A DNA stretch of 64,000 nucleotides from Hyposmocoma kahamanoa (GCF_003589595.1 NW_020654289.1:7544830-7608829); one strand, 5' to 3'. Counted from the first letter of the stretch, positions 21,352 to 32,038 are shown. Notes: generated by a model from the sequence alone, not told the origin. Numbers and translations are program-made.

Positions 21352-21900
21352 GTATGCAGTCTCAGTTCCACAATCGCGTTGCGATCGTATTAGGGCGCGA
21401 TCCAATTATGTCGTGATGACAGACAGTCGCGCAGCTTAGTGTCGTGGACTTGTATAATCAAATGAAGTTGCTCACATATAGTACAACACGATTAACTGTC
21501 GTTCACGACTTTTTTGACGTTACGACGACAGACTGTTGTCGACAATGGGAAAAGCTTGAACGACAGATATCCGACGATTTTGTCGTGCAAACCACAAGGC
21601 GGCTGCCGTGAACCAATAAATTGTCGTCACGGTCTAGTGGGAACAGCTAGACATGACAGTCGTTAAAAGATAAAATAAGCGTTCACGACACAGTCACGAC
21701 TGATAGTCATGATAAGGGAACAGGCTAGATGGGACAGTCGTCCAACGATTAATAAAACGTTACGACATAATGGGAACGCGATTTGTGATTGCTTATAAAG
21801 CTGGTATTTAACCAGAGTGCAATCGCGTGGATTGCGCCAAAACTGCTTTCCGGTTGCATTGTGTTATTTTGCGTACTATGCAGACGGACTGCAATCGTAT
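21352..21900. repeat. Nested inverted-repeat elements (MITE-N inside an outer element)
   Basis: MITE-N spans about 21401-21775 with ends TCCAATTATGTCGT and (in reverse) TCCCATTATGTCGT, flanked by CGCGA copies. Its interior holds many ACGAC/GTCGT words. The outer flanks carry TATGCAGTC words in both orientations at 21353 and near 21880, suggesting a host element split by it. Confidence 0.45.
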
Positions 21901-21950
21901 GACTACACATTTAAGAAAAAAATCATTAATACGCAGTAATTCCTATTAGG

Positions 21951-22244
21951 CTAACAACACGTGGATTTATTTTGTAATCTTCTTGTTGTATAAATCTCTT
22001 CATGGGAGCCTCGAGGCTCTTCGGAAATCGTATTAAGTGCTCCTACCGTGCCAATGCCGGCGAATTTGAGTGCTTTCAATGTTTTCTTTTGAAATTTCTG
22101 TGTAATTACAATGTTTTCAGACAAACAGTCGTAGACCAGTGGGAGAATGGTTCTTTTGAATTCAGAGGCCGACAGTTTGAATATTTGTGGCGGCATTTAC
22201 CCGTGACTTTCATTTCTCAGTTACGTTCATTTGTTAATGTTTAG
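21951..22244 (-). other. Unrecognised coding-like segment
   Basis: The minus frame 22196-21951 (81 codons) has balanced composition (LPLVYDCLSENIVITQKFQK, then EEIYTTRRLQNKSTC). It could be a LINE tail. No motif decides it. The plus frame over the same bases is probably its shadow. Confidence 0.25.
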
Positions 22245-22359
22245 AAAGAATACCTTTCGCTAACAATGACTGAAAACTAGAGATAGAGAAGATTATCATA
22301 ACAATTACTTTACTATAGATTAGTATAGAGTAGGTAGTATAGGTCTCACCACTAAGAAT

Positions 22360-22477
22360 GCCGAAGACCGCGCAAAGTGGAGGAGAAAAAGCAGGAAAGC
22401 GGACCCCGGGCTCCGCAGCAATACAACGCAACCGGGACAACGCGCAGATGAGAGAGAGAGAGAGAGAGAGAGAGATT
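22360..22477 (+). pseudogene. RTE-like LINE C-terminal scrap with GA tail
   Basis: Reads EDRAKWRRKSRKADPGLR, resembling the last residues of RTE-type polymerases (DR..WR...RKADP). It is followed by a stop-free run into (GA)n at 22449-22475, which acts as the repetitive tail. Confidence 0.4.
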
Positions 22478-22867
22478 AGTATAGAGTAATTTTTTGAGAT
22501 ACTATTATGTTCCTTAAAGTTTTATCGAATTGAATATTAATCCTTCTTTCATTTAAAAGTATTAAGCATTAATGTTTAATTAAAACTCTAAACCACAAAT
22601 ATTTTACGTTCAAAAGGGTAATTATTATAGACCTCTCTGAATACTTTCAGGATTTTTTCAAAACTACGGGACTGTATAAGAATAAGAAATATTTGAAACT
22701 ACTGTTACATGTATAGGTTTTAAATAAGTATAGGTGAGGAGAACCAAATAACAATAGAGGATGAAATATTGCTAATAGAAACTTTAAAATTACTCTCTTG
22801 AAAAATGTGTGTTTTTGTGATAACTCTGTTCATCTGGACCAACGATTTGTGCACGTTTATATCATTA
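22478..22867. other. AT-rich, nothing recognised
   Basis: No feature seen. Confidence 0.3.
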
Positions 22868-23010
22868 TAATATTTATTTCAAATATCTTAGATCGAGACA
22901 ACCTACAAGAGCTAAACGGGTCAATACGACTGATTTTTGTCATCCAAGTACGCAGAAGCTGGAAAATAAAATGAGTTTTAGTATAAAGTTTTTGTTTCGC
23001 TATAGTGTAA
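22868..23010 (+). repeat. Dispersed repeat M copy 1
   Basis: Shares ATATTTATTTCAAA, CAAGAGCTAAA and TTAGTATAAAGTTTTTGTTT in order with 61857-62000. Confidence 0.5.
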
Positions 23011-23820
23011 TACCTTAACTTAACCGGAATCTTATTATTGAAGCATATATGCATAGTCCTTGAACGAATTTGATTTTGTAAAGACGACTGTCAAGAACAT
23101 CTGGTTTACTGTTATTCCTCGTATTAATGTAATGTATGACACTATTTGAAGTACTATTGTTCTTAACGTAGGTTAAAGTTTCTGTTTATGATGTTTAGTA
23201 ATACAGTTCATGGAGATTGTTAATATTTTATACATAACTTTGGTACAATTGGTTCTGGTTTGGGTGTTCAGGGTTACTCTGGTACCCATAATCACAGAGA
23301 AGTCCCTACTTTGAACCCAAGCAGGTTGTCTGGCAAATTGTTATTATTGGAATATTTTTTTGATATTTCTTATTATGATGGTTGTTATTCTTACTCAAAA
23401 TTTACATCTGAGTTTTCCTTTAAAAGACATAATAGCGCATAATGTCGTTTACTAGACAGATGAATCCTAACAATGTTCAAAATTAATAGATGCAACAACT
23501 TTGAATTCCCAATAATTCACGATTTACACATTTGTGATCCGCCAGAACTAAAATTTTGTTACAACGTTGTTTGTTTTCTAAATCCTCATTGTTCAATCGC
23601 GTAATCCGATCAACTTAAATCCGGAGTAGTTCAATTGTGTTCCAATGTAATCTATACGTGCGTCCAAATGAATTCCGAGCAAACACCGAAGGCATACGTT
23701 GATAAATTATTCTCAGAAGATGTTCGAGTAATTTCGCATTCCGTCTGCAATGCGAAATCAAAGTATAACGTTCTTATTTTTTACATCCGTTTCAAGGGAA
23801 TTTAATTTCGATATTTTCAG
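23011..23820. other. AT-rich, nothing recognised
   Basis: Ends at a possible splice acceptor (ATTTTCAG, 23813-23820). Confidence 0.3.
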
Positions 23821-24057
23821 GAATCATCACTATTTGGGTCACGTTGGCAGGAAAATACCGCAGCCCCCGAGCCCCCGCCCCGCCTCCTCCGTGGCCCACG
23901 GGACGAGGCAAGAGCATTCACCAAATGCAAGGGTCTATTTGTCTTCATTGCGCGCTGGGCAAAGTTATTAGGGACATTTTTTAGAAAGAAACGTGTTTCG
24001 GAAATCACGGCTGTCGGGAAAGACGTAATTAGGTCGGTTTTGTTAATTGTAAAATAG
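23821..24057 (+). other. Candidate 3' coding exon, unrecognised
   Basis: After CGATATTTTCAG the frame starting GAA at 23821 is open for 78 codons to TAG (24055-24057), with no ATG required. The first half is proline- and GC-rich (TAAPEPPPRLLRGPRDEA), the second hydrophobic and basic (KGLFVFIARWAKLLGTFFRK). It is outside any repeat recognised here and much richer in GC than its flanks. High GC alone lengthens open frames, so support is weak. No family was recognised. Confidence 0.2.
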
Positions 24058-24121
24058 GTGTGTTGTGTCTATGTGACAATACTTTGCATGAAAATTTTTA
24101 TCTCATCACTATTTTATAACC

Positions 24122-24312
24122 TGTCAAGTGACTGGAAGTACTAGTCGTGCGCTTGATGGTAAGCTACACGCCTGTCCATAACAGTTGTAGTGCCACTCAG
24201 AGCTTTAAATCGCAAAGATCTAAAGGGTATAGTTACGGGGCCCGTCACCCTGAGCCATAAGTTGGCAAGTCTCGTGTGCCTGTAATTTCACCGGCACCCT
24301 TACCCTTCAAAT
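24122..24312 (-). repeat. RepA copy, 3' two thirds
   Basis: In reverse: GGTAAGGGTGCCGGTGAAAT near its 5' side through to the terminal GTCACTTGACAG. Confidence 0.7.
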
Positions 24313-24490
24313 GCTGCTGAGCAAAGTTCTTCCACAAAATCCTCCACTGCTCCCTGTCTTTGGCGATTTCCCATCACTCCTTGTCAAAGCCATTAAGTTC
24401 ATCCCGCTAGCGTCTTCTCTTCCGTTCCCACCATTGCCTTTAATCCTCGGGTACCCAAGGTGTTAGCCTATTTCTAGGGCTAGCCGAATG
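24313..24490 (-). pseudogene. RTE-like LINE polymerase C-terminus
   Basis: The minus strand reads WEIAKDREQWRILWKNFAQQ, preceded by RDELNGFDKE with stops between. This is the typical end (W...A.DR..WR......AQQ) of RTE-type endonuclease-reverse transcriptases. No catalytic part. It ends where RepA begins. Confidence 0.55.
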
Positions 24491-25243
24491 CTGAATGAAA
24501 GAAAAATGTTAATTTATATAATATTAGAATATGCAAAGGGAAGTAATTAGGAATGTTATATCACGCAAGTAATCAACGAAATGCCGTAGATTTTTCTATA
24601 TTCTTTAGTGCACCAAAAAAATACAAAATAAATATTTATTATCCATAAAAGAGATCTCTTTCAGCCAAACGAGGCAGACAACGAGGTAGAAAAATAGATA
24701 AAATATAATCTTTTTTTGGAAGCTTTTGAAATTCGAATTAATGTACAAAAGCTTGGCATGATATTACAATTACGCTTACATCAAATTAGTTACTTTAGTG
24801 CATTACTAATGGCATGACACATGAAGGACGTTTTAATCATTTTGAGGTCGAAATCTAAGTGGCAGACGTAAACAAGGGTCAGTGACAGCTATTGTTTATA
24901 GCACTAATTAGTTCAGGGGAATTTGATTGTAAGGATTCAGATTAGGTAAGGACTAATAATTGTTTGAAACACATTCAGTTCGTGGTTATAACAAACATAT
25001 TCTTGGACTTATACATATATAGTAAGATTAAATAAGTCCAAGAATAACATTTTTGTTTTTAAATGTTCCTAATTTAAATCTTGTTTATAATTGAATAACA
25101 AATTGAAATTTTGATTATTAACTTGCATTTTTTAATAAAAAAAATATGGAATATATAATCTAATGGGATTTATACCCAATTTTTTTCCTACAAAAATAAT
25201 GTTCAATTACGTAGTTATGAGTCCTAAATATTGTTACGCCTGT
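24491..25243. other. AT-rich, nothing recognised
   Basis: A pair of TTCTTGGACTTAT/ATAAGTCCAAGAA words at 25000-25045 forms a loose inverted repeat. Confidence 0.3.
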
Positions 25244-25256
25244 ATCTCGTAGATTT

Positions 25257-25757
25257 TTTTTTCCTCCCCAACCAATGGTCAAGAGCAACTATACTCAAAG
25301 GTACAAAATCTTCTCATAATAACATATGGACAACCCTTACGGTTTGTAGACAGGCTAGGGAAGCACTCCCAACGCTCAACGCCAGTCTATCTCGTAAATT
25401 AATCAAACTTGAAAGACAAAAGCTGCGCACTCTATCTGCCGCTCTAACGGGTCATGGTCCATACAATAAACATCTTTTCAATTTAGGTATCACGGACAGT
25501 CCTCTATGCAGAGCGTGCATGGAGGGGGAGGAAACGGCCGCACACATCCTACTAGAGTGCTCCGGTGTGGCCAACTACAGGGCAAAGTACCTTGGAGTGC
25601 CGAGGTCGCTCCCAGAAGTCTTCAGAAAACCGAAGAGGCTGCTGAGATTCCTGGAGGAGCTTGGGTGGCACGAGTAGGACCCTGCACCCACCACACGCAA
25701 AATACGCGCCTCGACGTCGAGTTGCGGAAACTAGCCCGTTGCACCAATACCAATACC
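25257..25757 (+). mobile_element. 5'-truncated LINE insertion with 13-bp target duplication
   Basis: ATCTCGTAGATTT at 25244-25256 is repeated at 25758-25770. Between them lie 501 bp of GC-richer LINE 3' sequence. The 3' end has a short CCAATA-type tandem (CCAATACCAATACC) instead of poly(A). Confidence 0.7.
25285..25677 (+). pseudogene. LINE ORF2 C-terminal region (post-RNase H type)
   Basis: The frame reads LSAALTGHGPYNKHLFNLG, then C..C...EETAAHILLECSGV: a zinc-ribbon-like C-x2-C-x8-H-x4-C close to the protein end, followed by FLEELGWHE and a stop. This layout (LTGHG..., then CR.C...EET..H.L.EC) is known from the RNase H side of several insect LINE clades. The frame is intact but lacks reverse transcriptase and endonuclease. 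Confidence 0.65.
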
Positions 25758-25770
25758 ATCTCGTAGATTT

Positions 25771-26190
25771 GATGAAACGTGTCGTACGAAGGGAGAGCAG
25801 AGCTTTCGTGTCTGGTCAATGACTAAACAGGATAACCTTACCAAAAGTGTCACGAAATGTTCTATAATTGAGTATTACGTCAGTGCCAGAAGTAAGGATA
25901 AATGGAGATAGATGACTAAGAGCGCCTGAAGAGCAATCGATGACCACGACTACTTGTACTTATCAAGAACGGCCACCTAAGAAAAAGAAGGAGATAAAAC
26001 TTGGTTCCCGATGCAAAGTCTATCCACACTCTCCTTATACCGTAACAATGTATAAAATGATCATAAACAACGCAAACAATCCCGCTGTGCTCGAGCCTAG
26101 AGTACTGTAGAGTGGAGAAGTCCATGTTTCTTCTTATGAGTGAAGATCAGCCTAAATTGCATTGTTTTCATACAAAACATTAAATATTAT
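25771..26190. other. Nothing recognised
   Basis: No frame or repeat match of note. Confidence 0.3.
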
Positions 26191-26760
26191 ATTTGGTGAC
26201 GCGATTTTAGTTGCGGGTAACCCAAACCGGCCAACCATGCGAGGAATGCAAACGATACCTTCCTTCAATTTGTCGACTGTTTATGAATAAATATGTATGG
26301 TTGATTGGAAAAAATAAGAGGGTGTGGGCTCAGCCCTTAACGTCATTCATGTTTCCGGCAATAGTCGAAAACCATTAAAAAAATTCACTCTCTCTTGAGA
26401 CGCGCTCCGCAGTGGTAACATACCGTGTGCCGCGCCAGCGAGGTATATAAAATCAACTTCTACTGTGAACATTAGCGATAGGTGAAGTGCCGTGTAATAC
26501 CCGAACAATACAGTTAATTATCCAACACATCACTACGTTTCCTTTCGTATTACCCCGGCATTTCCCAAAAGTGGATAAGCTGGGAGCACAATACCCCTTG
26601 AAACCAACCGCGTGGCCGTTCTATCGGTGAGTTGAGCAATTTCGACTCTTTGCGTCGCCCAGGGAGCGTTCTTGATGTTACAAGTCCACCAAAACGTACG
26701 GTAACTATAGTTTTCAGTTTAGTACGGTTTCACTATGATTTTTCACAATAAATTAACAAA
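26191..26760 (+). other. Possible LTR-element edge, weak
   Basis: TTTGGTGACGCGATTTTAGT near 26190 resembles a primer-binding-site region, and GAGGTATATAAAATC near 26430 resembles a TATA promoter. No paired LTR was found. Confidence 0.2.
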
Positions 26761-26761
26761 G

Positions 26762-26995
26762 GTGGTTGCGCGCACGCGACATTGCATTTGTCGGCGAAAT
26801 TTCAACAAGTGCGAGAGTTTTCTTCTTTGTCCGCTAGATGTCACCAATTGAGTGAAGTTATCTCTATCTTGAGTACGAGCAAGGTATGTGCGGGAAAGGG
26901 ATGAAATAAGGAAGGAAACATTGATTCAATCAAACCATTGCTAACACGATTCAAGAATGAAAGTGTCTAAATTTCGCGGCGCAACTAACATTGTT
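26762..26995 (+). repeat. Dispersed repeat O copy 1
   Basis: Shares CTTTGTCCGCTAGATGTCAC, GGTATGTGCGGGAAAGGGAT and GGCGCAAC in order with 58957-59168 in reverse. Confidence 0.6.
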
Positions 26996-27318
26996 GCAGT
27001 ATCAAAATTAAATTTTCCTATTACATCTATGATACCACAAAATATTTCTAGAATCAGTCTTATCTTTTATTAGCCAAACATACGAGTAATCCATATAGCA
27101 ATTTTCAAGCTTTTGTACTGCGTCCAAGATAATGTAAAGGAAATCCTAATACCCAAGACGTTTGTTTACGGGTCGCCCGTCTGTCGGTGACTCCTTTTGG
27201 CTTACTATCTACAAAAGCGCACCGAGAAACAACTCTCAGTTACCAATAGTACCTACTTCATTATTTTGCCAAAAGCAAGTGTCAACATGACCAAAAAAAT
27301 GTTTTTTGCTAGTTTTAA
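26996..27318. other. Nothing recognised
   Basis: AT-rich. Confidence 0.3.
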
Positions 27319-27615
27319 TAGCAGTAGAGCTCCATGTGAAATAGTTCCTCCAGGTTAGTACTGCCACCTTACTTATTTCTGCCGCCAAGCACTAATGTCA
27401 GCTTTACTGTGTTCCGGATTTGAAGGGTGAGGGTGCTGGTGAAATTACTGGCACATGGGTCTTGTCAATTTATGTCTCAGGGTGACGGGCGCAGTGGTAG
27501 TGCTCCTCAGATCTTTGCAATTTAAAACTCTGAGTGGCACTGTTACTGTTAAGGACAGGTGTGTAGCTACCAGCAGGCGCACGACTTGTTTGTCCCGTCA
27601 CTTGATGTTATCAAA
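27319..27615 (+). repeat. RepA copy, near full length (reference copy)
   Basis: Runs from TAGCAGTAGAGCTCC to CCCGTCACTTGATGTTATC and an A-run. RepA has a hairpin about 90 bp in, an A-rich 3' end and no clear tRNA-like A/B boxes or inverted ends, so its class (SINE or other non-autonomous element) is open. Confidence 0.8.
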
Positions 27616-28120
27616 AAAAGCCGACACCTTTCTTCGCTCCATAATATAATACGCCTTACACCGGACTTGTAAAGGTAGCTCAAAGGGATCCACTGAAAAA
27701 CATAATGCCGAAGATTATTTAACCCGAAATATCATCGCTTATTTTACTTTACTTATCGCGGTGTCAAATCGGATCTCATCACCCCCGAACCCTCCGCACG
27801 CAACCTCGACAAATCTCCGACCCATAGACACGTTAATGAATTACAAATTCGTTGATCAATCAGCTCTATTGAATGATTGATTGGTCCAAATTGATTCGCC
27901 AAGGGCCTCACCCATTTCTATTCAACGTCAAATACTTAGATTGAATTTAATTGTTTTCTGACCTTCATTATTGTTGACCTTTGCATATTTAAAATGAAAA
28001 TTACTGACTTTTTATGCCTACCAACCTTTGGTGGATGATGTGACTAAGGGAGGCTTCAAATTAGACGCTGATAGTAGTCATTTTTAGTTCACTAATTGTG
28101 ACTGCAAAATGTTTTTTTTA
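27616..28120. other. Nothing recognised
   Basis: AT-rich with no repeat match. Confidence 0.3.
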
Positions 28121-28362
28121 CAATATCAAGTGACGGGACGAACAAGTCGTGCGCCTGATGGTGAGCTACACGCCTGTCCATAACGGTTGCAGTGCCACTC
28201 AGCACTTTAAATCGCAAAAACTGAGGGGCACTGCCACTGCGCCACATAGCTTGAGACATAAGTTGACAAGACCCATGTACCTGTAATTTCACCAGCACCC
28301 TTACCCTTCAAAAGCCACAACGCAGTACTAACATTACTGTTTGGGGGCAGAAATAGGTAAGA
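28121..28362 (-). repeat. RepA copy
   Basis: From the terminal CAATATCAAGTGACGGGACG to GGCAGAAATAGGTAAGA; lacks the first 60 bp of the 5' end. Confidence 0.8.
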
Positions 28363-28509
28363 AGAAGCCCATAGATGTAGGAACCATAGATATAGGTTAC
28401 AGTGGCCCCACCCCGCTTCAATAAACGTCTAATTTGAAAGCGCTCTAAATTTATTGACCCCTTGAACCGTTTGCGGCGTTCGTTCGTTCCATTTATTAAC
28501 ACATCATGG

Positions 28510-28685
28510 ATAACTATCAAGTTTTCGCGATTGTCATAAATCGTGTATGTTTGTTTTTTCAAACAAGCTAACGTCTCAGGTACTCTGTCAAGATTATGGG
28601 ACCTGTAAATATCCCGAAATGTTGGTTTACTGGAAAAAATAATGTACGTGAATAGAAATATTTAAATACGACATCACAGATAAGT
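28510..28685. repeat. MITE-D-related copy, diverged
   Basis: Contains TTTTCGCGATTGTCATAAAT, TTATGGGACCTGTAAATATC and CGAAATGTTGGTTTACTGG, the MITE-D core words. Confidence 0.5.
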
Positions 28686-28960
28686 TGTGTTTACATAAAT
28701 ATATTATAAATGATTGTAGTTTCGATTTGATAAAAATTTCCCTCGATTTTGTAACATGGAAATAGCGACTGCATTAATCTTCCAATCTTAGAAACTTTGT
28801 GAATTCTGTGGTAGGGGTGCTTTGTGTTTCTTCGCTTTTTAAAATTCAAACAGCGTTTAATTAGCTTTTGTATTGTTTTTTTTTCGTTCACTTAAATTAT
28901 AAATATTTTCTGGAATATTTTGTTGTTAAGACTGCCTTGAAAACATTTTCAATATCGAGA
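28686..28960. other. AT-rich, nothing recognised
   Basis: A lysine-rich minus frame is composition-driven. Confidence 0.3.
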
Positions 28961-29232
28961 AGCAAGTAAAGCTCTTTGTGAAAAACTGCCTTACCTATTT
29001 TTACCACCAAACAGTAATGTGAGCATTACTACGTTTTGGTTTTGAAGGATAAGATTAGTGAAATTCAGACACATCAAAGTCCCTTTTCAACTTATGTCTC
29101 ACAGGCGCATTGCCAGTGCCCCTCAGATCTTTGCGATTTAATTCTCTGAGCGGTACTGCAACTGTTATGGACGGACGTGACGCTGACCACCGCACCAGAC
29201 GCATGACTCCCGTCGTTCGGTATCACAAAAAA
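28961..29232 (+). repeat. RepA copy, diverged full length
   Basis: AGCAAGTAAAGCTCTTTGTG start, hairpin AGTAATGTGAGCATTACT, end CGTTCGGTATCAC followed by an A-run. Confidence 0.75.
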
Positions 29233-29292
29233 AAAAAACAAAACGTAAAGTTCATTTGAATTTTCCATTTTATTTTATTTAAAATGACTTAC

Positions 29293-29513
29293 GTAAACCT
29301 CGCTCTGAATAAATGTGACAGATAGTTGAACAACCCTTTTGATTCTTGGTTGAAGATATTTTGGTATCAAAGCTGTCTGTCATTGAATTTTGAACCTTGT
29401 CCAACTTATACGTCGGAAGATGCGCATATCGTTCCCGATCCCTTTTCATAACGTGCCAGTTGATACAAGTCCTTGTGTCAGTTTGATAAGATTTAGCCTT
29501 AAGCACCAATCCA
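29293..29513 (-). other. Candidate internal host exon, unrecognised product
   Basis: Reading the minus strand, a pyrimidine-rich acceptor (TTTTTAATTCTCTCAG) ends at 29514 and a perfect donor GTAAGT starts at 29292. The 221 bp between are open in one frame: two bases of a codon come from upstream, 73 codons follow, and one base is left at the end. The peptide is balanced and non-repetitive (CINWHVMKRDRERYAHLP, then YKLDKVQNSMTDSFDTK). No repeat recognised in this window overlaps it. I do not recognise the family; a transposon protein fragment is the main alternative. Confidence 0.35.
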
Positions 29514-29619
29514 CTGAGAGAATTAAAAATAACATACAAATTTTCTTTCAAATATTAGGTTTTAGTTCAAAATTGTACTTATTGAGATTTTTTGTAAAAT
29601 AACTGTACTAGTTTTGTTA

Positions 29620-29705
29620 TGATTGTGAATATAAAGATCGAACACACAGAAAAATGTTTCGTCGACCCGATGGGAGTTAAACCCACGACCATGTTGCACC
29701 GTAGC
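29620..29705 (-). repeat. SINE-3 copy, 3' part
   Basis: In reverse: AATGCTACGGTGCAACATGG, a B-box-like GTGGGTTTAACTCCCAT and TTCTGTGTGTTCGATCTTTA. It faces the plus-strand copy that follows. Confidence 0.6.
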
Positions 29706-29734
29706 ATTTCTCTTTTTGTTGAAGTGAGAAGGTT

Positions 29735-29960
29735 ATTCAAAAGTCTCTCACTAGACGTCACTAACGGCAACGAATGCCGAAAGCTAGTACAAAGATCTAT
29801 AACAAAAACTCAAAGGAAAATTTCGACTGCTCGGTAACTGGGCTCGTAGCTCGTTTGGTAAAAAGCAATGCTACGATGCAGCAAGGACGTGGATTCTAGT
29901 CCCACAGGGTCGATGAAATTTTTCTGTGCGTTCGAACTTTGTATTCGCATTCAAAACTGT
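29735..29960 (+). repeat. SINE-3 copy, near full length
   Basis: Leader CTCTCACTAGACGTCACTAA, head GGGCTCGTAGCTCGTTTGGT, B-box-like GTGGATTCTAGTCCC and tail TTCGAACTTTGTATTCGC. Confidence 0.65.
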
Positions 29961-30413
29961 ACGTTTTCTAAATAATTAAACCAATATGACGATATTCCGT
30001 ACTTTATTATATTATTCCACTCATTTTCACAAAGTTTACTAAAAATAACATTTCATTTATGTTGCTAGTGCCGCTTTGAATTTCACTAATCCGATTTCTC
30101 GGTCCCAGAGCCTTCAACTAAAAAGCCTTTATTTAAATTCTCGATATTCAGTCCACCGAGCCCATTAGTCGATTTTTATTTCCTTTAGCTCCTTCCGTTA
30201 TTCGTACAGTTTTCAAGTAACGTTTGTGCTTTGTTTTAAATTTACGGCACGTATTTTTCGTTGCCATCTATCGCTTTGCATTTGAAGTAGGTTTTGACGG
30301 TATTTTTCTGCAACTCACTTTTTGGAATGACCTGTCTTGACTGGTGACTATTGCCAGTCGATGTTACGAAAACTATGTAAAACATGTTCGTAGTTCTATT
30401 ACTATATAAAAAT
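29961..30413. other. Nothing recognised
   Basis: AT-rich. Confidence 0.3.
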
Positions 30414-30499
30414 CAAGCAGTAGTACTTCTTGTGAAAGAGATCGTCAAGAAAAGTACTGCCATCTTACCTATTTCTGCCGTGAAAGCAGTAATATGAGA
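30414..30499 (+). repeat. RepA copy, 5' end only
   Basis: AAGCAGTAGTACTTCTTGTG to AAGCAGTAATATGAG. Confidence 0.6.
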
Positions 30500-30667
30500 A
30501 GAGCAGTAATAAGTTAATAAGCACAGGTTATATATAATTATTGTTACCAGATAGAGACATACAGAAAAAATCATTCATTCTGACAAACAAGCGGAAAAAA
30601 ATAACTATAAATAACATTCAAACATATATCACACATTAAAACGCTTTTTAAATAGTGTTTTTTTTAT

Positions 30668-30868
30668 ACCAAGTGACGGACGAATAAGTCATGGGTCTGG
30701 TCGTAAGTTACACACCTGTTCATAACAAATCGCAAAGATTTGAGGGGCAATGCCACTGCGCCCGACACCCTGAGACGTAAGTTGACAAGTCCCATGTTCC
30801 TGTAATTTCACCAGCACCCTTACCCTTCCAAACCTGATCGCAGTAATGGTTACATTACTGCTTAAACC
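30668..30868 (-). repeat. RepA copy with small internal deletion
   Basis: In reverse: AGCAGTAATGTAACCATTAC to GACTTATTCGTCCGTCACTT. Confidence 0.7.
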
Positions 30869-31163
30869 AGTATTCAAAAAAAAAATATCGCTTTGAGATC
30901 AGTTCATTCGTTTGGGAGATGCTACAGACAAACTTACAGGTATACGGGCCAGGAGCTTCAAACTTATTAACTCCCCTCTGTTTGTGTTAGGGGTTAAAAA
31001 TCAATTACTAAAGGGATATAATTGATTTTATCTAAATTGATATGGAGTAAAGTAAAAACCTCTTTATGGCTTTTGGTCTCGAATTAATAAATAGTCTATT
31101 TAAAAAATATAATACAGCCATGTCCGCAATGTCATCTGATGATAAATGAAGATTTTTAATATA
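30869..31163. other. AT-rich, nothing recognised
   Basis: No feature. Confidence 0.3.
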
Positions 31164-31194
31164 GCCAAGTGAAGGGACAAACAAGTCGCGCGCC

Positions 31195-31614
31195 TTCTTC
31201 TTCTTATCGTATCTATAACATACATTATGTTATTGTGCCCCAGAACTCAGCCACGCTGATAACGTCACTAGTAGCTGTCATTAAATCCTCAAGCGTACAG
31301 GTGTTAGGGCAAGCAGTGCACGATATGAGATGGGCCATCGTTTGAGTCGCACCGCGCAAGCAGTCCACGTTAGAACCATCCGAAACTCCCCACTTGCTCC
31401 GACCGACCTGTGTTCGAAGCCTATTCAAAGACGTCCAGAACGGCCATGGCAATTCATGTCCAGGAGGAAGACTCTCAGAAGGCGGGACAAACGTAGATGG
31501 TACTCCTTCGCGCCAAAGGTTGCACCTAGCCTGAGCCGGCTGAATGCTCAGAGAATCGACGCATTTGACAAAACTTTTCCGGCTCCTCAATCTTTGTTGC
31601 ACTGTTTAGTGACT
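31195..31614 (-). mobile_element. 5'-truncated LINE inserted into RepA
   Basis: A 420-bp insert with a 10-bp target duplication (GTCGCGCGCC). On its own strand it ends in (GAA)n-like AAGAAGAAG at 31195-31204. The coding part is a LINE ORF2 C-terminus. Confidence 0.8.
31225..31605 (-). pseudogene. LINE ORF2 C-terminus (QTMAHL family)
   Basis: An uninterrupted frame begins RLRSRKSFVKCVDSLS and continues with ELPWPFWTSLNRLRTQVGRS, then DCLRGATQTMAHLISC and CTLEDLMTATSDVISVAEF. The NRLRT.VGR stretch and the C...QTM.HL..C end define a common moth LINE tail. Compared with relatives the first cysteines of the knuckle are altered (VDCLRG for C.CG). The catalytic part was never copied here. Related copies are at 16440-16735, 62637-62940 and, upstream portion, 63390-63700. 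Confidence 0.7.
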
Positions 31615-31739
31615 GTCGCGCGCCTGATTGTAAGCGACACGCTTGTACATAACAGTTGCGGTGTCGCTCAGAGCTCTACATCGCAAAGGTCTAAGGGGCA
31701 CTACCACTGCGCCCATCACCCTAAGACATAAGTTTTTTT

Positions 31740-32022
31740 AGTAGCAGCAGAACTCCTTGTGAACGTGATCTTCCAGGGTAGTACTGCCACCTTACCTGTT
31801 TCTGCCATCAAGCAGTAATGTTAACATTACAGTGTTCGAGTTTTGAAGGGTAAGAGTGCTGGTGAAATTACAGGCACATGAGACTTGTCAACTTGTGTCA
31901 CAGGGTGACGGGCGCAGTAGCAGTGCCCCTCAGATCTTTGAGATTTAAAGCTCTGAGTGGCACTGCAACTGTTATGTACCGGTGTATGTAGCTTACTATT
32001 AGTAGCCGTCATTTGATATTAT
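31740..32022 (+). repeat. RepA copy, near full length
   Basis: GTAGCAGCAGAACTCCTTGT to GCCGTCATTTGATATTATA, ending in AATAATAAT. Confidence 0.8.
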
Positions 32023-32038
32023 AAAATAATAATAATAA

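Larger units (their letters stand above)
31164..31732 (-). repeat. RepA copy split by a LINE insertion
   Basis: 31164-31194 is the RepA 3' end and 31625-31732 continues the same copy. GTCGCGCGCC at 31185-31194 is repeated at 31615-31624. Confidence 0.8.

Noticed and set aside
26191..26760. Full LTR retrotransposon
   Set aside because: Only a primer-site-like word and a TATA-like word were seen, without paired LTRs or coding sequence.
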